Of a stretch of 64,000 nt of DNA, positions 57,503 through 64,000 are shown one piece after another; position 1 is the first letter of the stretch; each line of letters starts with the position of its first letter. The notes under the pieces are model-generated. The model made no database searches. It had not been told where the DNA came from and worked only from the letters and a program-made list of their open reading frames with translations. The stretch is from assembly GCF_000374465.1 (NCBI RefSeq), contig NZ_KB894528.1:733127-797126 (forward strand). The letters run 5' to 3'. The DNA is from Ahrensia kielensis DSM 5890 (GTDB taxonomy: Bacteria > Pseudomonadota > Alphaproteobacteria > Rhizobiales > Rhizobiaceae). Made by a program: the position numbers and the translations under genes.

Positions 57503-57655
57503 ATGAACATCAAACGCTCTTTCAGCGCATGGCGCCAAGCTCGCCGTACTTTCAACGAACTTTCACGCCTTTCAGCACGTGAACTCAACGACTTAGGCAT
57601 CAACCGTGGCGATATCGCTTCGATTGCACGCCAGTCTTACAACGTAGAACGTTAA
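57503..57655 (+). CDS. DUF1127 small protein, copy 1
   Basis: A 50-aa basic protein, starting MNIKRSFSAWRQARRTFNEL and ending SYNVER. It has the DUF1127 core LSRLSARELNDLGINRGDI, with the conserved Leu-x-Asp-Leu-Gly-Ile. The AGGA ribosome site is at good spacing. In alphaproteobacteria such proteins are RNA-binding or metabolic stress factors (CcaF1 in Rhodobacter; VtlR-controlled proteins in Brucella). The 3' region holds anti-Shine-Dalgarno hairpins, as in CcaF1-CcsR transcripts. Confidence 0.93.
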   Translation: MNIKRSFSAWRQARRTFNELSRLSARELNDLGINRGDIASIARQSYNVER

Positions 57656-57767
57656 GTATAGAAGCCGCTTTCTCTCCTCCCAAATAAATGCGGCTTCCGA
57701 GGGTCGGTCCTCCCACCTGCCCTCCCACATAAAACACCTGCTGGTCCTTCCACCGGCGGGTGTTTTT
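57656..57767 (+). ncRNA. CcsR/cuckoo-like anti-Shine-Dalgarno hairpins after DUF1127 copy 1
   Basis: Hairpin 1 is GAAGCCGC (57661-57668) with GCGGCTTC (57690-57697); its loop contains CTCCTCCC (57674-57681). Hairpin 2 is GAGGG (57699-57703) with CCCTC (57720-57724), closing inner GGT-CCTCCC-ACC, so CCUCCC lies in a six-base loop. The terminator stem follows. Known CcsR small RNAs of Rhodobacter are processed from a transcript of a DUF1127 gene and carry CCUCCUCCC in loops. Here the sequence shows the same order; processing was not observed. Confidence 0.65.
57731..57767 (+). terminator. Terminator of DUF1127 cassette 1
   Basis: AAAACACCTGCTGG (57731-57744) pairs with CCGGCGGGTGTTTT (57753-57766) over 14 positions including two G-U pairs, with loop TCCTTCCA and a following T-rich end. 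This ends the DUF1127 and hairpin transcript. Confidence 0.85.
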
Positions 57768-57787
57768 GTTTGAGATACAGACTTATA

Positions 57788-57829
57788 CAATGCTGCACTG
57801 CAATATTGCATAAGTGCTATGCAGCATTG
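57788..57829 (+). promoter_or_regulatory. Double palindromic site upstream of the second DUF1127 gene
   Basis: CAATGCTGCA (57788-57797) and TGCAGCATTG (57820-57829) are perfect outer arms. Inside are TGCAATATTGCA (57799-57810), a full palindrome, and TGCATA-AGTGC-TATGCA (57807-57823). The core TGCATAAGnnCTATGCA is shared with 57388-57404. The site starts only 20 bp after terminator 1, so the second cassette has its own promoter. Confidence 0.6.
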
Positions 57830-57904
57830 AGCCTTCTAAAATCAGAAACTTTCTCCATATTGATTTCAAGAGAAAATCAAAAGAACACGAGAAAGAGAAC
57901 GAAA

Positions 57905-58060
57905 ATGTCAATCGCACGTTCATTCAACACATGGCGCACAGCACAGCGCACTGCAACTCAATTGCGCCGCCTTTCAAACCGCGAGTTGGCCGATGTCGGC
58001 ATCCAACGCGAAGCAATTTATGAAATTGCATTGAAATCGGCACGCAACAGCACAATCTAA
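57905..58060 (+). CDS. DUF1127 small protein, copy 2
   Basis: A 51-aa basic protein, starting MSIARSFNTWRTAQRTATQL and ending SARNSTI. The DUF1127 core LRRLSNRELADVGIQREAI is clear. It is a paralogue of copy 1 with a similar upstream dyad and a similar terminator, so the whole cassette seems duplicated in tandem. ATG 57905 was chosen from family match; a longer frame back to 57770 covers the operator and terminator region and is not real. It probably responds to the same signal as copy 1. Confidence 0.92.
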   Translation: MSIARSFNTWRTAQRTATQLRRLSNRELADVGIQREAIYEIALKSARNSTI

Positions 58061-58080
58061 GCTGTATTAAGATAAGCTAG

Positions 58081-58166
58081 CCTAATAAGTGGTTCGCATT
58101 CTTTCCTCCCAGAAAACGCGAACGACTCTAAAAACACCCGCAGGATCCTCCCCCGGCGGGTGTTTT
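58081..58166 (+). ncRNA. CcsR/cuckoo-like anti-Shine-Dalgarno hairpin after DUF1127 copy 2
   Basis: AGTGGTTCGC (58088-58097) pairs with GCGAACGACT (58118-58127) with one mismatch. Inside, TTCT-TTCCTCCC-AGAA forms a second stem that exposes CCUCCC (58105-58110). The terminator that follows exposes it again (loop ATCCTCCC, 58145-58152). This parallels copy 1 with one hairpin fewer. The role as a small RNA is inferred from the known CcsR layout. Confidence 0.6.
58131..58166 (+). terminator. Terminator of DUF1127 cassette 2
   Basis: AAAACACCCGC (58131-58141) pairs perfectly with GCGGGTGTTTT (58156-58166), extended by GG/CC after one A-G mismatch, with loop ATCCTCCC and then GTTTTGTTG. The stem is almost the same as in terminator 1, supporting cassette duplication. 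Confidence 0.88.
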
Positions 58167-58206
58167 GTTTTGTTGAATCGTGACCACATTCACGCTATTT
58201 GAACGC

Positions 58207-59628
58207 ATGACAAAAAATCCTATTCACATTATTGGCGGCGGTTTAGCCGGATCAGAAGCAGCGTGGCAAATTGCCGAAAATGGCGGCAAAGTCATACTGC
58301 ATGAAATGCGCGGCGTACGCGGTACAGAAGCGCATAAAACGGATGGTCTGGCAGAGCTGGTTTGTTCAAACTCATTCCGCTCAGATGATTCTGATCTTAA
58401 CGCAGTAGGCCTCATTCACCATGAAATGCGACTGGCTGGTTCTTTGATTATCGCTTGCGCCGATCAAGTTCAGGTTCCTGCCGGTTCAGCGCTTGCCGTT
58501 GACCGTGACGGTTTTTCTGAACTCGTCACGCAGAAGATCAACAACCACCCCAATATTGAGCTGGTACGCGAAGAAATAACCGGCTTACCGCCGCGCGAAT
58601 GGGAACAAACCATTATCGCAACCGGACCGCTCACAGCGCCGGCACTGGCAGAATCAATACAGCAAGAAACAGGCGCAGAGGCACTCGCCTTTTTCGATGC
58701 AATTGCACCGATAATCCATTTTGATTCGCTTGATATGGATATCTGCTGGTTTCAATCACGCTATGACAAAGTTGGCCCAGGCGGCACCGGCAAAGACTAT
58801 ATCAACTGCCCAATGAACGAAGCTGAATATAATGCTTTTATCGACGCGCTGATTGCGGGCGACACGACGGACTTTAAAGAATGGGAAGGCACACCCTATT
58901 TCGATGGTTGTCTGCCTGTGGAAGTTATGGCTGAACGTGGCCGCGAAACATTGCGTCACGGCCCAATGAAGCCAATGGGGCTAACAAACGCGCACAAACC
59001 TGAAGAGAAAGCTTATGCCGTCGTGCAGCTACGACAGGATAATGCGCTAGGCACGCTCTATAATATGGTTGGTTTCCAAACCAAGCTTCGTTACGGCGCG
59101 CAGAGCGATATTTTGCGGATGATTCCAGGCTTGCAAAACGCTGAATTCGCACGACTTGGCGGTTTGCATCGCAACACCTATCTCAATTCGCCGACCTTAT
59201 TAGCAGAAGACTTGACGTTAAAATCACGCCCCGGCCTGCGCTTTGCAGGACAAATCACAGGTTGCGAAGGCTATGTGGAATCAGCGGCAATGGGATTGCT
59301 TGCTGGTCGTTTTGCTTTGGCAGAATCGCGCGGCGAGAAACCAGTTTTACCGCCTGTCACAACAGCCTTTGGCGCGCTGCTAAACCATATCACCGTTGGG
59401 CATCTTGCTCACGAAGAAGAAAGCGGAAAACGTTCATTCCAACCAATGAATGTCAATTTTGGACTATTTCCACCGCTTGAAGCTGGCGCGATACAAAAAC
59501 CAGAAGGTCATATCGGCCGTTTTCGTGGTAAAGACAAAGCTCAAGCGAAAAAGCGAGCCTACACAGCACGCGCTAAAATTGCTGTTCGTGAATGGCTCTG
59601 CCTAACCGCTCAACAAGCTGCGGAGTAA
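58207..59628 (+). CDS. trmFO: Folate/FAD-dependent tRNA (uracil-54-C5)-methyltransferase
   Basis: A 473-aa flavoprotein that makes ribothymidine at tRNA position 54 from methylenetetrahydrofolate. The FAD motif [15 protein letters not shown] is at residues 6-20, and [21 protein letters not shown] near residues 47-67 contains a conserved cysteine. [19 protein letters not shown] is near residue 347 and VNFGLFPPL near 418. ATG 58207 fits the family better than GTG 58180. It is 40 bp after the DUF1127 terminator. Confidence 0.95.
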   Translation: MTKNPIHIIGGGLAGSEAAWQIAENGGKVILHEMRGVRGTEAHKTDGLAELVCSNSFRSDDSDLNAVGLIHHEMRLAGSLIIACADQVQVPAGSALAVDRDGFSELVTQKINNHPNIELVREEITGLPPREWEQTIIATGPLTAPALAESIQQETGAEALAFFDAIAPIIHFDSLDMDICWFQSRYDKVGPGGTGKDYINCPMNEAEYNAFIDALIAGDTTDFKEWEGTPYFDGCLPVEVMAERGRETLRHGPMKPMGLTNAHKPEEKAYAVVQLRQDNALGTLYNMVGFQTKLRYGAQSDILRMIPGLQNAEFARLGGLHRNTYLNSPTLLAEDLTLKSRPGLRFAGQITGCEGYVESAAMGLLAGRFALAESRGEKPVLPPVTTAFGALLNHITVGHLAHEEESGKRSFQPMNVNFGLFPPLEAGAIQKPEGHIGRFRGKDKAQAKKRAYTARAKIAVREWLCLTAQQAAE

Positions 59629-59633
59629 ACGAT

Positions 59634-59927
59634 ATGGATGATGGCAAGGTCACGGTCGAAAACGTAAATATTCCAGGGCAAACATCCCGCGTGGATGCTT
59701 CAAAATATACAGCGATGAAGACCGCGCTCCTTGCCTCACTTCCCTCTACTGCGCCCGGCCTAACGGCAGCGCAGATGAAACAATCCATTTTGCCAAAACT
59801 GCCAGAAGAATTATTTCCAGGAGGCAAAACGGCTGGCTGGTGGATGAAATGCGTTCAGCTTGATCTCGAAGCAAAAAAGCTCGTTGCACGCGAAAATTCA
59901 AAACCGCTACGCTTTTATAAATTGTAA
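59634..59927 (+). CDS. DUF6958-family small protein
   Basis: A 97-aa protein starting MDDGKVTVENVNIPGQTSRV, with the conserved core GGKTAGWWMKCVQLDLEAKK near residues 62-81 and a C-terminal KPLRFYKL. It matches what I know of DUF6958 proteins and has a winged-helix-like arrangement of helices and strands. The GGAG ribosome site is in the last codons of trmFO, 5 bp before, so it is translated with it. Function is unknown. Confidence 0.8.
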   Translation: MDDGKVTVENVNIPGQTSRVDASKYTAMKTALLASLPSTAPGLTAAQMKQSILPKLPEELFPGGKTAGWWMKCVQLDLEAKKLVARENSKPLRFYKL

Positions 59928-59935
59928 CGCGGTGC

Positions 59936-60766
59936 TTAAATTATTGCGGCGTAACGGGTCAAATACCACTGCGCCGTAAATGGTGAGATACTGAACGTTT
60001 CTAACGCGATATCCCCGCCGCGCTTTTCAGCCCGCTTGAACACTGGTTGACATATACCAAGAAGAATAAACGCGCCGCGCTGCTCTTTGGGCAGAGCTGC
60101 AATTGCCGCTTCGGCTTTTGCCAAATGATCACGGCCAAACGATGTAAGCGCCTGAACAAGACCGTTGGCATTAGAAGGATCTTCAAGTGCTAAAAATTGC
60201 TGGCTCGTTAAGCCACTTATCTGCAACAATTCTTTGGGTACAAATATCTGCCCGCGTGCACGGTGAAACGCCATAAGGCGCAACAGATTGGCAACGCCGT
60301 AAGCAATGCCGGCATGACCCGCAGCTTCGCCTGTTTCAGGTGCTTTACCACTGACAATTTGAGCAAGCATTTGAAAGAGAACAGACCGTGTTTCGCCCAA
60401 ATATCCCTCAAAGTCAGACAGACTTGGCATAGGATCATTATACAAATCAAAGATACGCGCTTCACACAGCGCATCGAACGCACGGCGCGGCAAATCATAT
60501 TGATTGATCGTAGACAGTAAAGCTGCACCAACGGGATGCTGCGCGCCCTCTTCGCTGCGCTCGCCAGTGAGAGCATCGCGCCACCACTGCAGCCGAATCT
60601 CTCCGGGCAATGGTTCAGAAACTAGATCGCGTATACGCTCAACTTCATTGTTAAATGCCCAAAGCGCTGCGGCAGGCTCCCGCTTATCCTCGGCCAAAAA
60701 CAATGTCGCAATATAGGCTTCGCGGTCAATGTCGCGCAAATGATTGAGAATTGCTGTTTTGGTCAT
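59936..60766 (-). CDS. Squalene/phytoene synthase-like protein, probably NDUFAF6-type and non-catalytic
   Basis: A 276-aa helical protein of the isoprenoid synthase fold. The start REAYIATLFLAEDKREPAAALWAFNNEVERI aligns with the region of the first Asp motif of phytoene synthase, but DxxxD is replaced by NNEVE. The second motif is also lost: LLRLMAFHRARGQIFVPKELL lacks the DVxED Asp residues. Such proteins resemble mitochondrial NDUFAF6, a complex I assembly factor. It lies 18 bp after the Mth938-domain gene on the same strand. Confidence 0.85.
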   Translation of the reverse strand: MTKTAILNHLRDIDREAYIATLFLAEDKREPAAALWAFNNEVERIRDLVSEPLPGEIRLQWWRDALTGERSEEGAQHPVGAALLSTINQYDLPRRAFDALCEARIFDLYNDPMPSLSDFEGYLGETRSVLFQMLAQIVSGKAPETGEAAGHAGIAYGVANLLRLMAFHRARGQIFVPKELLQISGLTSQQFLALEDPSNANGLVQALTSFGRDHLAKAEAAIAALPKEQRGAFILLGICQPVFKRAEKRGGDIALETFSISPFTAQWYLTRYAAII

Positions 60767-60784
60767 ATAAACAACCAGCGCAAA

Positions 60785-61180
60785 CTATGCTTTTTCAACA
60801 GCGATAAGCGCTGCAGCAACATTGCGTTCTTCCGCCAGCAAAACATTGAATGTACGCACAGCAGCGCCAGTGCTCATACTATCGCAGCTAATGCCTTTTT
60901 CTCGCAATGCATCTCGAACATCCTGAGGAATGCGCAACAGATCAGCACCGCATCCCAAAAGAAGCACGTCGATATTATCAGCTTCGTCGAGTACTTGAGC
61001 CAAAGCCTCAATCGTAACATCGCTCATCGTTTCAGCTTTCCAGCCATAGATGCCCGATGGCAAAAGAAGCACCGAGCCGCGATGCGACATATCCGCAAAG
61101 CGAAACCCGCCATTGCCATAGGCATCTATTTGCGCACGGCCTGGAAAATGTGCTTCCCGAATTTCGATGCCTTTTGCCAT
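60785..61180 (-). CDS. Mth938-domain protein (NDUFAF3-like)
   Basis: A 131-aa protein of the DUF498/Mth938 family. Segments GSVLLLPSGIYGW near residues 35-47, IDVLLLGCGADLLRIP near 73-88 and STGAAVRTFNVLLAEERNVAAALI near 103-126 define the fold. The human relative NDUFAF3 assists assembly of respiratory complex I. It starts 12 bp after secDF, and this gene order with sec genes is shared by alphaproteobacteria. The bacterial role is inferred. Confidence 0.88.
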   Translation of the reverse strand: MAKGIEIREAHFPGRAQIDAYGNGGFRFADMSHRGSVLLLPSGIYGWKAETMSDVTIEALAQVLDEADNIDVLLLGCGADLLRIPQDVRDALREKGISCDSMSTGAAVRTFNVLLAEERNVAAALIAVEKA

Positions 61181-61191
61181 AGTGCTTACAC

Positions 61192-63765
61192 TTAACCTAA
61201 ATCTATCGGTGAAGTGTTTGCCGTCGCAGCTTTTTCAGCATCAACCGTCTTGTCTTTCTCGGCCAATGAACCCGGGCGAAGCCTGAATAGGATCAACAAA
61301 GGTGCTGCAACAAAGATTGATGAGAATGTACCGATAACCACACCAAAAATCATGGCAGCAACGAAGCTTTGTAGAACTTCCCCACCGAAGAAATATAGCG
61401 CAACAAGTGCAAGCAATGTTGTCAACGATGTTAGCGTTGTCCGCGGCAAAGTCTCATTCATTGAAAGGTCAAGCAGCGCTGGCAATGTCATTTTCTTATA
61501 ACGCCGCAAGTTCTCTCGAACACGGTCATAAACAACAACGGTATCGTTGAGTGAATAACCCACAATCGTCAAAATCGCAGCAATTGAGGACAGATTGAAC
61601 TCCAGCCCTGTAATGACATACATGCCAATGGTCAAAATCACATCGTGCGATGTCGCGATGATCGCACCAAGCGCGAACTGCCATTCAAACCGCAACCAGA
61701 TATAGATAAGAATAGCGCCAAGTGCTGCCAAAACGGCAATTGTACCAGCTTGCGCAAGCTCACCTGATACCGTTGGCCCAACAACTTCAACACGTCTTAT
61801 ATCGTAGTCAGCTTCCAACTCAGAGCGCACAAGGTTCAATGCGCTTTGCTCAGCATTGTCCCCGCCGCCCTGACTTTGAATGCGGATCAGAACATCTTGT
61901 GGCGAACCAAAGCCCTGAACTTGAATTTCGCCGAGATTAAGTTCGGACAAACGAGTACGTATATCGCTCGTATCAGCAATCTCAGCTTTAGACTGCACTT
62001 CAACAAGTGAACCACCCTTAAAGTCGATACCAAGGTTCATATTGATCGTGGCAAACAAAACCATTGAGGCAATGACAGCGATCGCAGAGCCTGTAAAAGT
62101 AAAGCGGCGCAGCCACATAAAGCCTATCTTTGTATTATCCGGAACGAGTTTAACAAACCCCTCAGGCAGTGCTTTTGGTTTACGATTACGTATCCACCAC
62201 GCCACCATCCATCGTGTCAGAACGAAAGCTGTAAAGACAGTCGTAACGATACCAATGGCCAGCGTAACGGCAAATCCGCGTATCGGGCCAGAACCCAGAT
62301 AGAACAAGATACAGGCTGCAATCAGCGTCGTTACGTTCGCATCCACAATCGTTGTTAGCGCGCGCTGGAAACCAATATCAACAGCTTGAATAAGAGAACG
62401 TCCTGCCAATTTTTCTTCGCGTATACGCTCAAAAATCAAAACGTTGGAATCAACGGCCATACCGACCGTCAAAACAATACCCGCAATACCCGGTAGCGTT
62501 AAGGTTGCGCCCAGAATGGAAAGACCAGCAACCAGCAACACAATGTTGATAATGAGTGCTAAATTCGCGATCAGGCCAAGTAAACCATAGGCAAGAAACA
62601 TAAAGACCAAGACGAGCAAGCCGCCAACAATACCGGCAAACTCACCTGCGGCAACAGAATCGGCGCCAAGGCTTGGTCCAACGGTACGTTCTTCAACAAA
62701 GGTTGGTTTAAGCGGCAATGCGCCAGCACGGAGCAAAATCGCGAGGTTGTTAGCCCCCTCAACGCTAAAGTTGCCTGAAATCTGGCCTGAACCACCCAGA
62801 ATAGGCTCATTGATTCGCGGCGCTGACACCACTTGATCATCCAGAACAATTGCGAAAGGACGGCCAACATTCTGTGTCGTTGCACGGCCAAAGCGCTGCG
62901 CACCAGTTCCATCAAATCGGAAAGTTACAACAGGCTCATTGGTGTTTTGGTCGAACGATACACCGGCGTCGTCAAGGTTCTCGCCTGTTACCAATTCTCG
63001 TGTTTCAACAAGATATGGAATTGGCGGATCATCTTGGCTGTACAGAACTTCAGTACCTGCTGGCGGTCTGCCCCCGATGGCATCTTCAACCGAATTTTCA
63101 ACATCAACCATCTGGAATGTCAGGCGGGCTGTAGTTCCGATAAGTTCTTTGACGCGCTCAGGATCATCTGCACCGGGAACCTGAACGATAATACGATCAT
63201 TACCTTGGCGCTGAATGATTGGCTCTGTTGTGCCAAGTTCATCAATACGGCCGCGAATAACTTCTACAGTCTGCGCAAGCGCCTGCTGCATACGGTAATC
63301 AATACCGTCATCTGTTAGAATAAGTTCAAGGCTACCATCTTCACGCGGCGCAATATCAACTTCAGTGACTGCGGTTCCTGTTAAAGTGTTGCCAACAACA
63401 GGGACTGAAAGCTCGCTCAGCAGCTCCATTGCCGCTTCAACATCGCCTTCATTACGAATACGAACAGTAACGGTCTGCCCTTTGCCAGACAGGCCGGTAT
63501 AACCAATACTATCTTCACGCAGGAGTTGGCGAACCTGATCACGCACCGACTCAAGTCGGTTTTCGACCAGCTCGTTACGATCAAGCTTCAATTGCAGATG
63601 CACACCGCCTTGAAGGTCAAGACCGAGTGTCATCGCTTGAGATGGAAGTATACTAGGCAGATTATCCGAAACTGATTTCGGATAAAGATTTGGTAAGGCG
63701 AACATTAGCCCGACAAAGACAGTCAGCCAAATGAGGACAGTTTTCCAAGGAGAAAAATATAGCAT
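61192..63765 (-). CDS. secDF: Protein translocase SecD-SecF fusion
   Basis: An 857-aa fused SecD and SecF, which use the proton gradient to help pull proteins across the membrane after SecYEG. The SecD half has DLQGGVHLQL near residues 50-59, the P1 head region to about 350 and a six-helix RND-type bundle (IAGIVLTVGMAVDSNVLIFERIREE). The SecF half begins near residue 535 with MNLGIDFKGGSLVEVQ and ends with a second bundle (SLNDTVVVYDRVRENL). yajC lies just upstream, and complex I-related genes follow. Confidence 0.97.
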   Translation of the reverse strand: MLYFSPWKTVLIWLTVFVGLMFALPNLYPKSVSDNLPSILPSQAMTLGLDLQGGVHLQLKLDRNELVENRLESVRDQVRQLLREDSIGYTGLSGKGQTVTVRIRNEGDVEAAMELLSELSVPVVGNTLTGTAVTEVDIAPREDGSLELILTDDGIDYRMQQALAQTVEVIRGRIDELGTTEPIIQRQGNDRIIVQVPGADDPERVKELIGTTARLTFQMVDVENSVEDAIGGRPPAGTEVLYSQDDPPIPYLVETRELVTGENLDDAGVSFDQNTNEPVVTFRFDGTGAQRFGRATTQNVGRPFAIVLDDQVVSAPRINEPILGGSGQISGNFSVEGANNLAILLRAGALPLKPTFVEERTVGPSLGADSVAAGEFAGIVGGLLVLVFMFLAYGLLGLIANLALIINIVLLVAGLSILGATLTLPGIAGIVLTVGMAVDSNVLIFERIREEKLAGRSLIQAVDIGFQRALTTIVDANVTTLIAACILFYLGSGPIRGFAVTLAIGIVTTVFTAFVLTRWMVAWWIRNRKPKALPEGFVKLVPDNTKIGFMWLRRFTFTGSAIAVIASMVLFATINMNLGIDFKGGSLVEVQSKAEIADTSDIRTRLSELNLGEIQVQGFGSPQDVLIRIQSQGGGDNAEQSALNLVRSELEADYDIRRVEVVGPTVSGELAQAGTIAVLAALGAILIYIWLRFEWQFALGAIIATSHDVILTIGMYVITGLEFNLSSIAAILTIVGYSLNDTVVVYDRVRENLRRYKKMTLPALLDLSMNETLPRTTLTSLTTLLALVALYFFGGEVLQSFVAAMIFGVVIGTFSSIFVAAPLLILFRLRPGSLAEKDKTVDAEKAATANTSPIDLG

Positions 63766-63827
63766 GTAATAATGTTCGCGTATGTTGAATCAAAATACGC
63801 GCCTAAGCGCGCAAATATTTGATTTGG

Positions 63828-64000
63828 TTATTTTTTATCGCTTTTCACAGGTGCATCATTTGCAGCGACAGGATCGCCTTTAACGCGCACGTCTGAAATC
63901 ATTGAGCGTAGCACGCGAATTTTAGTATTCGCCGCAATCTCAACTTCCAGCTCGTTATCATCAATAATTTTAGACACTTTTCCAACAATACCGCCGCCTG
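63828..64000 (-). CDS. yajC: Preprotein translocase subunit YajC (partial, C-terminal part)
   Basis: Reading from the right edge on the minus strand gives GGIVGKVSKIIDDNELEVEI, then AANTKIRVLRSMISDV and a Lys-rich tail ending SDKK and TAA at 63828. This is the C-terminal half of YajC, which associates with SecDF. The N-terminal membrane span lies outside the window. It is upstream of secDF by 62 bp, the usual yajC-secD-secF order. Confidence 0.92.
   Translation of the reverse strand, partial: GGGIVGKVSKIIDDNELEVEIAANTKIRVLRSMISDVRVKGDPVAANDAPVKSDKK

Noticed and set aside
57770-57904. Longer start for the second DUF1127 gene (96-aa frame)
   Set aside because: The added part covers the palindromic operator and AT-rich leader, and the family start is at 57905.

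Overview
This window reads as one chromosomal segment of an alphaproteobacterium, most likely of the order Hyphomicrobiales (Rhizobiales). Supporting signs are ATP12, DUF2336 and DUF1127 proteins, a class I PhaC, a SecD-SecF fusion, TrmFO, a SUF operon with two cysteine desulfurases, and Rhizobiales-style palindromic intergenic repeats. Base composition looks balanced to slightly AT-rich and coding density is high. I see no prophage, insertion sequence, CRISPR array or rRNA.

Layout. 1-3762 (minus): an oligopeptide ABC transporter (oppA-oppB-oppC and the start of oppD). 4011-8077 (plus): an orphan Hsp70-like protein, NAD kinase and an RhlE-type helicase, with tRNA-Thr(TGT) on the minus strand between the first two. 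8088-16812 (minus): a TfoX-like gene and a large SUF iron-sulfur cluster operon in transcription order nifS-like, sufB, 54-aa membrane ORF, 237-aa unknown, sufC, sufD, polytopic membrane protein, sufS, sufT, sufA. 16981-31479: housekeeping genes (hydrolase, anmK, tyrS, AsmA-like giant protein, bcp, M23 peptidase, recJ, glpX, hom, alaC, a small lipoprotein). 31629-43251: phaC, sfsA, map, radC, atp12, parE, a DUF2336 protein, flavin reductase, nitroreductase, a secreted unknown and an acyltransferase. 43340-45319: thrS. 45320-47233: a repeat-rich, gene-poor stretch with tRNA-Leu(GAG) and a decayed reading frame. 47234-48535: a ParDE toxin-antitoxin pair whose toxin gene overlaps lipB. 48532-53657: a fused SRPBCC/site-2-protease protein, an internally duplicated unknown, a TPR-methyltransferase, and the two halves of MnmC encoded divergently. 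53791-57293: trigger factor, tRNA-Leu(TAG), a GDYXXLXY-like protein and a DUF2157 protein. 57370-58166: two tandem DUF1127 cassettes with hairpin 3' ends. 58207-64000: trmFO, a DUF6958 protein, two NDUFAF6/NDUFAF3-like proteins, secDF and the 3' part of yajC.

Two places stand out. First, each DUF1127 gene sits in a cassette with a near-identical palindromic upstream site (TGCATAAGnnCTATGCA), and is followed by hairpins whose loops expose CCUCC(C) anti-Shine-Dalgarno motifs and then an intrinsic terminator. This is the architecture of the alphaproteobacterial CcsR/cuckoo small RNAs, here duplicated in tandem. Second, the SUF operon carries three non-canonical genes, two of them membrane proteins, all tightly joined to their neighbours by overlapping or abutting start and stop codons. 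Other points worth a look are a perfect 12-bp inverted repeat spanning the start of the DUF2336 gene, ParDE overlapping the lipoylation gene lipB, and a phytoene-synthase-like protein lacking its catalytic Asp motifs beside an NDUFAF3-like protein and secDF.
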